A program made the translations under genes and the position numbers. From Acinetobacter sp. ANC 3781 (GTDB lineage Bacteria > Pseudomonadota > Gammaproteobacteria > Pseudomonadales > Moraxellaceae): a stretch of 64,000 bases of DNA. Shown here piece by piece: positions 45,798 through 55,065 of this stretch. The notes beneath the pieces were generated by a model. It was not told where the DNA came from. It searched no databases and saw only the letters and a program-made list of their open reading frames with translations. Within the stretch, counting starts at the first letter, position 1, and each line of letters starts with the position of its first letter. The DNA is taken from contig NZ_SJOH01000004.1 in the NCBI RefSeq assembly GCF_004331285.1, positions 124,001 through 188,000 of the forward strand, in the 5' to 3' direction.

Positions 45798-46403
45798 TTA
45801 TTGAATGATTAACCAGGTTGCAGCAAGCATGAGCAAACTACCCGAACCGCCATCAATCCATTTTTGTTTACGTTCATCAATCTGGGTCTTTTGGGTAATT
45901 TTGGCAAAAATTAAGCTTAAACTACAATACACCACAAAGATTAATCCGATAAAAATAAACGATAGAATCAAACCTTGAGTTACCGTATCACCGCTTTTAT
46001 TAATAAACTGCGGTAAAATCGCAAAATAAATCAATATACCCTTTGGATTCAGTAAAGCGGTAAAAAAACCTTTTTGAATCGGGTTCGATGTGCTTGTGTT
46101 TTCAATCGCCAATTTTTTATTGCTGAAAACCGACTTGAGTAAACCAAAGGCCAAAAATAATAGATAAGCAATCCCGATCCAGCGAATGGTTTCAAATAAC
46201 AGCGGGAAGGAAACAATGATGGCTGCAATACCGAGCGCCACCAAAACAGAATGCACCAAATACCCCAGACATATCCCTACAGTTGCCATCATGCCTGCTT
46301 TTGCATCTTTTCCCATCACTTGTGACAGGATAAATAGCATATCTGGTCCAGGTGTAAAAATAAGTGGGATAACCGTTAAGGCGAACAGTGCAAATAAAGA
46401 CAT
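45798..46403 (-). CDS. LysE/RhtB-family amino acid exporter
   Basis: A 201-residue inner-membrane protein starting at M-S-L-F-A-L-F; GGGAAAAGGAA lies before this ATG, so the frame to 46421 is shortened. It has about six helices and the family motif F-T-P-G-P-D-M-L-F-I-L-S near residues 17-28 and G-x-x-x-G near 47. The family exports amino acids such as lysine, threonine or homoserine. It diverges from an Lrp/AsnC regulator, the common arrangement of LysE-type exporters and their controllers. Confidence 0.87.
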   Translation of the reverse strand: MSLFALFALTVIPLIFTPGPDMLFILSQVMGKDAKAGMMATVGICLGYLVHSVLVALGIAAIIVSFPLLFETIRWIGIAYLLFLAFGLLKSVFSNKKLAIENTSTSNPIQKGFFTALLNPKGILIYFAILPQFINKSGDTVTQGLILSFIFIGLIFVVYCSLSLIFAKITQKTQIDERKQKWIDGGSGSLLMLAATWLIIQ

Positions 46404-46517
46404 TTCCTTTTCCCTTTCCATGTCTTGAAAGTGAAAATTAGTATCGAATAAATACTACAAAATAGGATTTCAAATTATTCTATAATTCTAATTATTTTTC
46501 GAATATTATTCTAATTT

Positions 46518-47012
46518 ATGAAAATATCCACTAAGTCTGTGCGGGTAAAACTTGATCGAATTGATAAAAATATCATTCGTTATCTGCAAGCCAATGGCCG
46601 TATTCAGAATAATGATCTTGCGCGTGAAATTGGGCTATCACCTTCATCCTGTTTGCGCCGGGTAAAATTACTGGAAGATGCAGGCGTGATTCAGAATTAC
46701 ACCACAATTGTCGATCAACAAAAAATTGGCTTTCAGCTGATCTTATTTTCGCGCATCTGGCTGGTCGGTCAGGACGCCGAAACCATTGACACTTTTATTG
46801 AGGCGATGAAAGAGTTGCCCCAGGTGATGGAGTGCTACATTATTTTGGGGGAAAGTGATGCCATGCTAAAAGTCGTAGTGCCTGATCTGGAAAGTTACCG
46901 TAAATTCCAGTCGACACATCTAACTAAAAAAAATGGCATTACCAGTGTTAAAACGGATTTACCCAGTCAGATTATTAAACAGAGTTTCCAGCTTCCCCTG
47001 GATGATCTTTAA
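46518..47012 (+). CDS. Lrp/AsnC-family transcriptional regulator
   Basis: A 164-residue regulator with an N-terminal helix-turn-helix (about 18-65, L-A-R-E-I-G-L-S-P-S-S-C-L-R-R-V) and a C-terminal RAM ligand-binding domain (about 78-155, with G-E-S-D-A-M-L-K). Lrp-type proteins bind amino acids and control uptake or export genes. The 114-bp region shared with the LysE gene is AT-rich with repeated ATTCT/AGAAT elements (46483-46515), possible binding sites. It probably controls the divergent exporter. Confidence 0.87.
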   Translation: MKISTKSVRVKLDRIDKNIIRYLQANGRIQNNDLAREIGLSPSSCLRRVKLLEDAGVIQNYTTIVDQQKIGFQLILFSRIWLVGQDAETIDTFIEAMKELPQVMECYIILGESDAMLKVVVPDLESYRKFQSTHLTKKNGITSVKTDLPSQIIKQSFQLPLDDL

Positions 47013-47166
47013 AACAGCTTGAGACATCGTATTTAATTTTAAAAATATGGCAAGATTCTGATCTCAAGTCGTTTTATGTACTGAACTCTAGCACTGAAAT
47101 GATGCGTTATTTTCCGATTGTTTAAATCGGGAACCAAGTAATGCGCTAGTGCATAAATTTTAAAGG

Positions 47167-47569
47167 ATTATCGAAACTCAAGGTGGGAAGTTCTGTGCGG
47201 TCGAATTAAAAAGGTAGGGGATTTTATTGACTTCACAGCATTACCTGCTCAGCCCAGTCAATTTACCTTTTCGCCCTGCATCGAAAGTATTTAGCGACTT
47301 GAGCAGAAATATTGGGAGAGTAATAGTTTTACGACCGAAGCTGCGACCGCTTGTTTAAAATTTGCTTTTGATTCACTCAAGCTCAACCCAGTGGTTGTGT
47401 ATTCACTGCAGTACAAAACATCAAAGTCCACGCTGTCATGCAAGGTTTAAGCATGCAACTTAAAAACCACTTCACTTACCCTGCTTTAGAGAACAGTAAC
47501 CTCTTGCAAAGACCTGTGCTTTATCAAATAAATACTATTTTATTCAGGCAGGCTAAAACATCAAATTAA
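47167..47569 (+). pseudogene. GNAT (RimL-like) N-acetyltransferase pseudogene
   Basis: Three-frame reading recovers a typical RimJ/RimL-type enzyme in pieces: G-G-K-F-C near 47185, F-S-P-C-I-E then a TAG before R-L-E-Q-K-Y-W near 47300, T-T-E-A-A-T-A-C-L-K-F-A-F near 47335-47373, V-V-V-Y, then after a frameshift A-V-Q-N-I-K and M-Q-L-K-N-H-F ... V-L-Y-Q-I-N to a TAA at 47567. At least one stop and several frameshifts make it inactive. It ends overlapping the stop of the convergent gene at 47566. The N-terminal part is not recognisable. Confidence 0.75.
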
Positions 47570-47937
47570 ACATGATAATGTTGTAAAAAATCACGGTGAA
47601 TATGGCTCAAATCAATTAAATCGTATTCCTGAAGATTAAATATTTCCCACACCTCTAAAAAGTCCTGTTTTAAATCCACACCCACTGTAGCCACCGGCCG
47701 CTCTTGCCACTGCAAGTCTGAAATCCAGATATAGCCTTGTTGCGTTTCTGCATTGAACGCCTGCACCTTACCTTCTACATTGATGCCTTGGACATGGGTG
47801 TTTTCAGGTAAAGATGGCTCAATAGTAGGCAAACTTATTTCCACAAAATGCTTCACCTGACGCAGACCATAGCCTGCAAAAATCTCTTTTTGCTCGGTAC
47901 TCAGTCGATCATACTTTTCTTGAATATTTGAAATCAT
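47566..47937 (-). CDS. Hypothetical protein
   Basis: A 123-residue soluble acidic protein. The ATG at 47937 has AGGGAAAAAA just upstream, so it is preferred over the ATG at 47952. The first 30 residues look helical (Q-E-K-Y-D-R-L-S-T-E-Q-K-E-I-F), and the rest is beta-rich with a W-I-S-D-L-Q-W segment near 73-79. The C-terminus is H-I-H-R-D-F-L-Q-H-Y-H-V. No family recognised. It stands alone beside a GNAT pseudogene, with about 290 bp of AT-rich, gene-free DNA before xerC (47938-48232). Confidence 0.65.
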   Translation of the reverse strand: MISNIQEKYDRLSTEQKEIFAGYGLRQVKHFVEISLPTIEPSLPENTHVQGINVEGKVQAFNAETQQGYIWISDLQWQERPVATVGVDLKQDFLEVWEIFNLQEYDLIDLSHIHRDFLQHYHV

Positions 47938-48232
47938 TTTTTTCCCTATCATTTTTAACTTCCAAACTTGGTGTAATACCCACTAAAACAATAAATAATT
48001 TCATGACTTGGCATTAGTCATAACTTTGCATTAGTCATGCCATCTAGTTCATATTTATACTTGATTTTTATACCTGATAAATTGGCTTTTTATTATTCTA
48101 CAATAGTTTAAAATGTCCATAATATTCCGCAATACTAGCTATAGATGTATTTAAGTTTCATTAATTTATATGCTAAGACTTAAAAAATTTAAAATCACGT
48201 TGAGACAAAATTTAGCTATCTTTAAATATCTA

Positions 48233-49186
48233 TTACATTTTCTTGAGTTGCGCCCGCGGATGTGCCTGATCATAGACTTGCGCCAAATGGTCAAAATCAA
48301 CATGCGTATAGATTTGCGTTGTGGTTAAATTGCTATGCCCTAACATTTCTTGAACCGCGCGCAAATCTCGACTATTTGACAACATATGACTGGCAAAACA
48401 ATGACGCAATAAATGTGGATGCAAATCGACATTTACTCCGGCACGTTGCGCTTGTAATTTAACCCGGTTTTCAATTTGTCTTGCGCCAAGCGGATTGCCC
48501 TTTTGAGTAATAAACACATTGGCGTCAGGGACAAAGTCACCATTCCATAAAGGATAAATTTGCAACCACAACATTACCGCATCTTTGGCTTTAGAACCAA
48601 AAGGCACCACCCGGGTTTTATTGCCTTTACCGGTGATGCGTAAAAGCTGCCGATTAAAATCGATATCTTTAATACGCAAGCCTTGTACTTCCGCCAGTCG
48701 CAAACCACTAGAATAAAGCAATTCCAAGATCGCTTTATCGCGTAACCACATTTGTTGTTCGACTAGTTTTTCAGGTTTGGATTGATCTAAAATTTGATTG
48801 ATGGTTTCAATATCCAGCATACCGGGTAGCGGCCTAGGCAAACGTTTCAACTGAAAATCATCGGCAGGATTAAAAGCCAGATATTGCCCTTGCTCCGCCC
48901 ATTTCATGAATTGACGAATAGAAGACAAAAGACGTTGCAAACTGCTGGAACTCAGTTGCTGCTGCTCAACTTTTTGTGCCAGATATTCACGCAGATCGGT
49001 TGATTCAACATCTGCCAGATTGAGTTTTTTGATTTCACAAAAATTTAAAAAATCCGAAACATCACGCTCATAGGCCTGCAAAGTATGTTTGGACTGATTT
49101 TGAATTTGTCTTTCTTTTAGCCACATCAGCAATAATTCAGCAGGAGCACGTATCTGCATCTCAGGATCAATCACGTTTTTTCTCAC
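48233..49186 (-). CDS. xerC: Tyrosine recombinase XerC
   Basis: A recombinase of up to 317 residues that resolves chromosome dimers at dif with XerD. It has an N-terminal SAM-like core-binding domain (about 15-105) and a catalytic domain with the Arg of S-S-G-L-R-L-A-E, Lys in the beta-hairpin (T-G-K-G-N-K), H-L-L-R-H (about 262-266), the H of L-G-H-S-N-L and the Tyr nucleophile in T-Q-I-Y-T-H-V. The start is uncertain: GTG 49186 has no clear ribosome site, and ATG 49159 would give 308 residues. It follows dapF on the same strand, separated by a terminator. Confidence 0.92.
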   Translation of the reverse strand: MRKNVIDPEMQIRAPAELLLMWLKERQIQNQSKHTLQAYERDVSDFLNFCEIKKLNLADVESTDLREYLAQKVEQQQLSSSSLQRLLSSIRQFMKWAEQGQYLAFNPADDFQLKRLPRPLPGMLDIETINQILDQSKPEKLVEQQMWLRDKAILELLYSSGLRLAEVQGLRIKDIDFNRQLLRITGKGNKTRVVPFGSKAKDAVMLWLQIYPLWNGDFVPDANVFITQKGNPLGARQIENRVKLQAQRAGVNVDLHPHLLRHCFASHMLSNSRDLRAVQEMLGHSNLTTTQIYTHVDFDHLAQVYDQAHPRAQLKKM

Positions 49187-49334
49187 TGTATTTAATCGGT
49201 GCTATCAACGGCGATTATATTATTCATGTTTAACGAGTCTTATATTCAATGCTCAAGCAGATCCCAGGATACGCTTTTTCATTTTGATTCTAGCGGTTTC
49301 ATAGCTTTTTGCATAATCAATCATTCCATAAATA

Positions 49335-49366
49335 AAAAAGCACCATCATGCTGACAGTGCTTTTTC
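49335..49366 (-). terminator. Terminator after dapF
   Basis: On the minus strand AAAAAGCAC pairs with GTGCTTTTT around a loop of about 13 nt. It lies between dapF and xerC, so xerC probably has its own promoter in 49187-49334. Confidence 0.75.
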
Positions 49367-49382
49367 AGTCAAACCATCGGCT

Positions 49383-50228
49383 TTATTGTTGGTAAAAACT
49401 TAAATCAATACGGCCTTCATAGACATTTGCAGTTGGACCGGTCATCCAGACCACATCGCCCTCTTTCCATTCAATTTGCAACTTGCCGCCGGCAAGTTCA
49501 ATTTCTACCGTATTAGCAAGCAAGCCACGGCGCATGCCTGAAATAGCAGCTGCACAAGCACCTGTGCCACATGCCAACGTTTCGCCTACACCACGTTCAA
49601 ACACACGTAAACGCGCATGATTTTGATCAACAATTTGCATAAAACCGGCATTGACGCGTTGTGGAAAACGCTCATGTGCTTCAATTTGAGGCCCCATGCC
49701 AGCAACATCAGCCCTAAGCACATCTGGAACAATGGTTACTGCATGCGGATTACCCATGTTCACCACATCAATGATAATACTCTCATCATTGGCCAACTCT
49801 AAGCTGTACAAATTTTCAGGCTCATCAGCAAGGAATGGAATCTGGTTCGGCAAGAATTTTGGATAGCCCATATTCACTCGAACCCAGCCATTCTGACCCA
49901 GCTCAGGCTCAACTATACCGGCTTTGGTTTGTACTTTAATTTTGGTTTTCGTGGTCAACTGACGTTCATGCACAAAACGTGCAAAACAGCGAACTCCATT
50001 ACCACATTGCTCGACTTCAGAACCATCCGCATTAAAGATACGATATTTGAAATCAACATTGGGTAAATCGGGTGGTTCAACAATAAGCAGCTGATCAAAA
50101 CCAATCCCAAAATGACGATCGGCCAAGCGCTGAATAGTCATGGTATCTAGGTAAGCGCGCTGGCTGATCAGATCAACCACCATGAAGTCATTGCCCAGAC
50201 CATGCATTTTAGTAAATTCTAAAAACAT
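49383..50228 (-). CDS. dapF: Diaminopimelate epimerase
   Basis: A 281-residue PLP-independent epimerase that turns LL-DAP into meso-DAP for lysine and peptidoglycan. The two catalytic Cys are seen in [10 protein letters not shown] (about residue 75) and [10 protein letters not shown] (about 222). The N-terminus K-M-H-G-L-G-N-D-F is the family hallmark. It lies 13 nt after lysA in the lptM-lysA-dapF unit. Confidence 0.95.
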   Translation of the reverse strand: MFLEFTKMHGLGNDFMVVDLISQRAYLDTMTIQRLADRHFGIGFDQLLIVEPPDLPNVDFKYRIFNADGSEVEQCGNGVRCFARFVHERQLTTKTKIKVQTKAGIVEPELGQNGWVRVNMGYPKFLPNQIPFLADEPENLYSLELANDESIIIDVVNMGNPHAVTIVPDVLRADVAGMGPQIEAHERFPQRVNAGFMQIVDQNHARLRVFERGVGETLACGTGACAAAISGMRRGLLANTVEIELAGGKLQIEWKEGDVVWMTGPTANVYEGRIDLSFYQQ

Positions 50229-50241
50229 CCTGCATTACTCC

Positions 50242-51486
50242 TTAAGGCAATAAACGCTCTTTATCCCATAATGATTCAATGCTTTCACGCTCACGAATTA
50301 AGTGGGCCTGATCACCATCAACCATTACTTCAGCAGCACGACCTCGACTATTGTAGTTCGAGCTCATTACAAAACCGTATGCACCTGCACCCAATACCGC
50401 AAGCACATCATTTTCTTGAAGGGCAAGCTTGCGCTCTTTACCTAAAAAGTCACCGGTTTCACAAATTGCCCCCACCACATCCCACTCTTTGGCTTCAACG
50501 TCAGAACGCGGAGTCACTTCCTGAATATCCATCCACGCTTCATACAAAGCAGGACGAATCAGGTCATTCATTGCCGCATCAATAATGGCGAAGTTACGGT
50601 GATTGGTCGGTTTCAACAAATCAACTTTAGTCAGCAAGATACCCGCATTGGCGGAAATGCTGCGCCCCGGCTCCATATACACTTTTAAACCGAGTTTTTC
50701 TAAAGCCGGTTTCAACGCATTGGCATATTCGACAACGGTTGGCGGAGTTTCATCTTTATAAGTCACCCCCAAACCACCGCCGATGTCGATGTGTTTTAGA
50801 TTAATACCGAGTTCTTTCAATTTTGCGATCATCATGATCACGCGATCAAGCGCATCTACGAAGGGTTGCGTTTCTGTTAGTTGTGAACCAATGTGACAGT
50901 CGATACCGACCACGTCCAGATTTGGTAAAGATGCTGCATATTGATAGGTTTCAAATACGCTGTCCGAGGGAATACCAAATTTATTTTCTTTTAAGCCCGT
51001 CGAAATATAAGGATGGGTTTTGGCATCGACATCTGGATTGACCCGTAGAGAAATCGGGGCTTTTTTACCCAGTTTAGCTGCCACTTTTTGAATGCGATCC
51101 AGTTCGGCATAGGATTCAACGTTAAAGCAGGCAATTCCGACTTCCAAGGCTTTTTTAATGTCCGCTTCTGATTTACCCAAGCCAGAGAACACAATTTTAG
51201 CTGCCTCACCGCCCGCTTTAAGCACGCGTGCAAGTTCACCGCCAGTGACAATATCAAAACCTGCACCCAGCTTTGCCAGTACATTCAATACCGCAATATT
51301 AGAGTTCGACTTTACCGCGAAACAAATTTGATGATCGATAAAGCTAAATGCACGATCCATATCGAGATAATGCTTTTCAAAAGTGGCTTTTGAATAAACA
51401 TAAAGTGGCGTGCCAAATTGCTGCGCAAGTTGTTGCAACGAACATTGCTCTGCGTGCAGAACCCCATTAATGCGGGTAAAACTCAT
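50242..51486 (-). CDS. lysA: Diaminopimelate decarboxylase
   Basis: A 414-residue fold III PLP enzyme making lysine from meso-DAP. The PLP lysine is in F-A-V-K-S-N (about residue 58), the glycine-rich phosphate loop is H-I-D-I-G-G-G-L-G (about 235), and the intersubunit Cys is in G-A-I-C-E-T-G-D-F-L (about 345). It lies between the small lipoprotein gene and dapF, the order also found in Pseudomonas. Confidence 0.95.
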   Translation of the reverse strand: MSFTRINGVLHAEQCSLQQLAQQFGTPLYVYSKATFEKHYLDMDRAFSFIDHQICFAVKSNSNIAVLNVLAKLGAGFDIVTGGELARVLKAGGEAAKIVFSGLGKSEADIKKALEVGIACFNVESYAELDRIQKVAAKLGKKAPISLRVNPDVDAKTHPYISTGLKENKFGIPSDSVFETYQYAASLPNLDVVGIDCHIGSQLTETQPFVDALDRVIMMIAKLKELGINLKHIDIGGGLGVTYKDETPPTVVEYANALKPALEKLGLKVYMEPGRSISANAGILLTKVDLLKPTNHRNFAIIDAAMNDLIRPALYEAWMDIQEVTPRSDVEAKEWDVVGAICETGDFLGKERKLALQENDVLAVLGAGAYGFVMSSNYNSRGRAAEVMVDGDQAHLIRERESIESLWDKERLLP

Positions 51487-51524
51487 GAATCTATCCTTTC
51501 GATGACGCGTTTAGATATTGAAAA

Positions 51525-51743
51525 TTAATTTGTTTCAGCAGATGAAGCAGGAAGCTCTTGTACCGGAGCTGCTTCCTCCTTAGCCGAAGATTGCTGTTTT
51601 GAATCGACATTGGGATATAACAAATATTTCGAACGCTTGTCGTAATTCTGATCATTCGGTAACTGTAAAGCTCCGGATTGACCACAACCGACCAAGGCAA
51701 AAGCTGTTGCCAATAAACTGATGTAGCAAATGACAAGACGCAT
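51525..51743 (-). CDS. lptM: Small LptM/YifL-type lipoprotein upstream of lysA
   Basis: A 72-residue lipoprotein with a signal peptide ending A-L-V-G-C (Cys20). The mature start C-G-Q-S-G-A-L-Q-L-P matches the LptM/YifL pattern C-G-Q-K-G-P-L-x-L-P, which interacts with the LPS translocon LptDE in E. coli. A linker and an Ala/Glu/Ser-rich tail follow. Its place just before lysA-dapF matches the lppL gene of Pseudomonas. The second frame at 51491-51751 is a shadow. Confidence 0.85.
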   Translation of the reverse strand: MRLVICYISLLATAFALVGCGQSGALQLPNDQNYDKRSKYLLYPNVDSKQQSSAKEEAAPVQELPASSAETN

Positions 51744-51834
51744 CTGACCACCTATCCTATATTTTCGAAGAAGTATAACTCGATCACCGCCGTGACCAAA
51801 GGGCTAAACGCTAGAGATTATCGCTAGTTAAAAA

Positions 51835-51861
51835 AAAACGCCAGTTTCAAACTGGCGTTTT
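51835..51861 (-). terminator. Terminator after cycA
   Basis: AAAACGCCAGTTT pairs with AAACTGGCGTTTT; a perfect 13-bp stem 15 nt beyond the minus-strand stop at 51876. Confidence 0.92.
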
Positions 51862-51875
51862 CACAAACAAAGGGC

Positions 51876-53279
51876 TTATTTATGTTTCGGTTTGTAGAAA
51901 CCAAAGTAACCAATAATCAAAATAATGAACCAGATTGGACTTACCATCAGCGCTTTCATGGTATCTGCTTCTAAGGACAAGACGTAAATCATGCCAATAA
52001 AGAAGATGATCACCAGCCAGCAGGTAAATAATCCACCCGGTAATTTAAAGGTTGACTTGGCATGCAGTTCTGGACGGGTTTTATAGTAAACAATATAACT
52101 CCAGATAATCATCAACCATACACAGATGAACAAAATGGTGGAAAGCGTGGTTGCCAGAGTAAAGGCTTCAACGGTGTTTGGTACAAAATACTGAAGTGCA
52201 GCACCCAGAAGTAAACACACCGCAGAGAAATACAAGGCATTCGCTGGAACCGCACGTTTGTTTAAATGCCCGAATGCCTTTGGACCTTGTTCTTCACGTG
52301 ACAAACCGAATAGCATCCGGCTAGTCGAGAATACCCCACTGTTCATGGATGACATGACTGAAGACAACACCACCAGATTCATGATAATCGCTGCTGCTGC
52401 AATGCCTGCTTGGCTAAACAGGTTTACAAAAGGACTGATGGTTGGATCAATTTTATTCCATGGCGTCACCGACATTACAATCACCAATGCCAATACATAG
52501 AAAATGATGATACGAATCGGAATTGAGTTAACCGCTTTAGGTAAGTTACGCTCTGGATCTTTGGTTTCAGCTGCAGTTGTACCGACCAGTTCTACCCCAA
52601 CAAAGGCAAATATCGCAATCTGGAAGCCTGCCAGAAACCCGGATACTCCGGTGGGGAAAATCCCGTCATGTGACCAGAGATGGGTAAATGACGCTACTTC
52701 ACCTGCAGTTGAAGTGAATCCGGTAAAGATCATCCATAAACCGACAGCAATCAGTACCACAATGGCAATAATCTTGATCAAGGCAAACCAGAACTCTAAT
52801 TCACCGAATAATTTAACGGTAACCAGATTCAAGCCCATAATAAAGATGATGGCTGCCACACTGATCATTACCCCTTCTCCAGGTGTAAACGGCAGCCCTC
52901 CATTAAAGAATTGAAGGTAATAAATAATTGCAGATAAGTCAGCAATACCGATGGTGATCCAGCACAGCCAATAGGTCCATCCAACAAAATAACCCGCCCA
53001 TGGACCAATTAAATCTGTGGCAAAATCAATAAAAGACTTATATTGCAGGTTAGACAGTAACAGTTCGCCAAGCGCACGCATGACCAAAAAAACCATAAAA
53101 CCAATAATCATATAAATGATCAGAATTGAAGGACCGGCCAAGCTGATGGTTTTACCCGAGCCCATGAATAAGCCTGTACCAATCGCCCCGCCAATCGCAA
53201 TAAGTTGCAAATGCCGATTCGACAGACTTCGTTGAAGCTCACCATCTGCAGCAGATGAACTATGGTTTTCATTTGACAT
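51876..53279 (-). CDS. cycA: D-serine/D-alanine/glycine transporter (CycA-like, APC family)
   Basis: A 467-residue APC permease with twelve helices. The N-terminus (S-N-R-H-L-Q-L-I-A-I-G-G-A-I-G-T-G-L-F-M-G-S-G) and the G-T-T-A-A-E-T-K-D-P-E segment near 232-242 match E. coli CycA closely as I remember it, including the S-G-V-F-S-T-S-R-M-L-F-G-L block near 315. CycA takes up D-alanine, D-serine and glycine with protons and is the entry route of D-cycloserine. It diverges from radA. Confidence 0.85.
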   Translation of the reverse strand: MSNENHSSSAADGELQRSLSNRHLQLIAIGGAIGTGLFMGSGKTISLAGPSILIIYMIIGFMVFLVMRALGELLLSNLQYKSFIDFATDLIGPWAGYFVGWTYWLCWITIGIADLSAIIYYLQFFNGGLPFTPGEGVMISVAAIIFIMGLNLVTVKLFGELEFWFALIKIIAIVVLIAVGLWMIFTGFTSTAGEVASFTHLWSHDGIFPTGVSGFLAGFQIAIFAFVGVELVGTTAAETKDPERNLPKAVNSIPIRIIIFYVLALVIVMSVTPWNKIDPTISPFVNLFSQAGIAAAAIIMNLVVLSSVMSSMNSGVFSTSRMLFGLSREEQGPKAFGHLNKRAVPANALYFSAVCLLLGAALQYFVPNTVEAFTLATTLSTILFICVWLMIIWSYIVYYKTRPELHAKSTFKLPGGLFTCWLVIIFFIGMIYVLSLEADTMKALMVSPIWFIILIIGYFGFYKPKHK

Positions 53280-53562
53280 TGTTATTTTCGTCTCTCAAAT
53301 TTCGTGTGATAAAAGTAGCTCAAATTAAAAAAAATAAATAAAGTTTTTGAGCGATTATTTAATATTTTTCAAGCCTAAGTGTGTTTCTGTCGCTTTTTCA
53401 TTCAAATTCAATCCCTTTTATGTTCCTCAGTTCATTTCCCTTAGATTTAGCAGTTTACGTGCCAAGATTAAGAATGGCCAAATTTTATGCAAAAAATTGT
53501 ATTTCTATACAGCTATTGCTACATTTCTCCTCAATCTTCTTATTTATATAGATAATACTTCA

Positions 53563-54951
53563 ATGAGCAAAGTCAAAACTGTGTACCGTTGCGAACAATG
53601 TGGAGCTGACCACCCTAAATGGGCGGGTCAATGTACAGATTGCGGTGAATGGAATAGTCTGACTGAAGTCCGTGTTGAGCCAACCGTGAGCCATCGCGCA
53701 CAACCGAAAATAGGTGGATATGCAGGTCAAGCGGCAACTATTACTACTTTAAATAAAGTTTCCGTTTCACATGAATCACGCTTAGCAACTGGCATTAGTG
53801 AATTTGACCGTGTTCTGGGCGGTGGCCTGGTGACCGGTTCTGTGGTGCTGATTGGCGGTGACCCGGGAATTGGTAAATCCACGATTCTTTTACAAACTGC
53901 CACTCATATGGCATCTGCAAAAAGTTCTGCGCTTTATGTCACCGGTGAGGAATCACTTTCGCAAGTGGCATTGCGTGCCCACCGTTTAGAGTTACCGACA
54001 GACCATCTTCAAGTCATGGCGGAAACCTGTGTGGAACGCATTTGTGAAGTCTTGGCGCAAGTACGTCCTGCCGTTGCCATCCTCGATTCGATTCAAACGC
54101 TTTACACTGAAACTCTGCAATCTGCACCGGGTGGTGTATCTCAAATTCGTGAATCTGCCGCATTACTGACCCGTTTTGCTAAAAATAGTGGCACCTCATT
54201 ATTTCTTGTGGGGCATGTGACCAAAGAAGGTGCTTTAGCGGGTCCACGTGTTTTAGAGCACATGGTCGATTGCGTATTGTATTTTGAAGGTCAGTCTGAC
54301 TCACGTTATCGCATGATTCGTGCGGTGAAAAACCGTTTTGGTGCAGTCAATGAGTTGGGCGTGTTCGGCATGACCGAGAAAGGCTTGCGTGAAGTTTCCA
54401 ATCCGTCCGCTATTTTCTTAAGTCGTTATGATGAAGCCATTCCCGGTTCGATTGTGATGATTAGCCGCGAAGGCACTCGCCCACTCCTGGTTGAAGTACA
54501 AGCTTTGGTAGATGATGCACATGGCCAACCGCGTCGTGTAGCCTTAGGTTTAGATCAAAACCGGCTGAATATGTTGCTTGCGGTGATGCACCGTCACGGT
54601 GGCGTCCAAACTGCCGGACAAGATGTCTACGTCAATGTGGTCGGTGGTTTAAAAATTACCGAAACTGGTTCTGACTTGGCTGTTTTACTGGCTTGTGCTT
54701 CAAGCTTGCGTGGTAAAGCATTACCTCAGCAGCTAGCGGTGTTTGGTGAAGTTGGACTATCGGGTGAAATTCGCCCTGTGCCGAATGGCCAGGAACGTTT
54801 AAAAGAAGCCGTTAAGCATGGTTTTAAATACATTATTTTGCCAAGAGGCAATGCGCCACAAAAACCGATTCCAAATGTGCAGATCATTTCTGTAGCACGC
54901 TTACATGAAGCATTAAGTGAAGCCATGAGCTTAAGTGAAGAATTGGCTTAA
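53563..54951 (+). CDS. radA: DNA repair protein RadA (Sms)
   Basis: A 462-residue protein starting at M-S-K-V-K-T-V-Y-R-C; the frame opening at 53347 adds 72 non-conserved residues and is rejected. It has an N-terminal zinc finger C-x2-C ... C-x2-C (residues 10-27), a RecA-like ATPase with Walker A G-G-D-P-G-I-G-K-S-T (about 102-111), the RadA motif K-N-R-F-G (about 260) and a C-terminal Lon-like domain (about 290-460). It drives branch migration during recombination, including transformation. No obvious ribosome site precedes the ATG. Confidence 0.93.
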   Translation: MSKVKTVYRCEQCGADHPKWAGQCTDCGEWNSLTEVRVEPTVSHRAQPKIGGYAGQAATITTLNKVSVSHESRLATGISEFDRVLGGGLVTGSVVLIGGDPGIGKSTILLQTATHMASAKSSALYVTGEESLSQVALRAHRLELPTDHLQVMAETCVERICEVLAQVRPAVAILDSIQTLYTETLQSAPGGVSQIRESAALLTRFAKNSGTSLFLVGHVTKEGALAGPRVLEHMVDCVLYFEGQSDSRYRMIRAVKNRFGAVNELGVFGMTEKGLREVSNPSAIFLSRYDEAIPGSIVMISREGTRPLLVEVQALVDDAHGQPRRVALGLDQNRLNMLLAVMHRHGGVQTAGQDVYVNVVGGLKITETGSDLAVLLACASSLRGKALPQQLAVFGEVGLSGEIRPVPNGQERLKEAVKHGFKYIILPRGNAPQKPIPNVQIISVARLHEALSEAMSLSEELA

Positions 54952-55065
54952 GCTTGAACATATGAAAGATTATGTAAAAAAAACATCATTTTGATATTGA
55001 AATTCGATGCAAATGACTGCATAACTATAGGGCTATAATTTATTTTTTTATTTAGGAAAAATTCG

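Noticed and set aside
53347-53562. 72-residue N-terminal extension of RadA
   Set aside because: RadA proteins begin just before the zinc finger; the extension is AT-rich, hydrophobic and not conserved.
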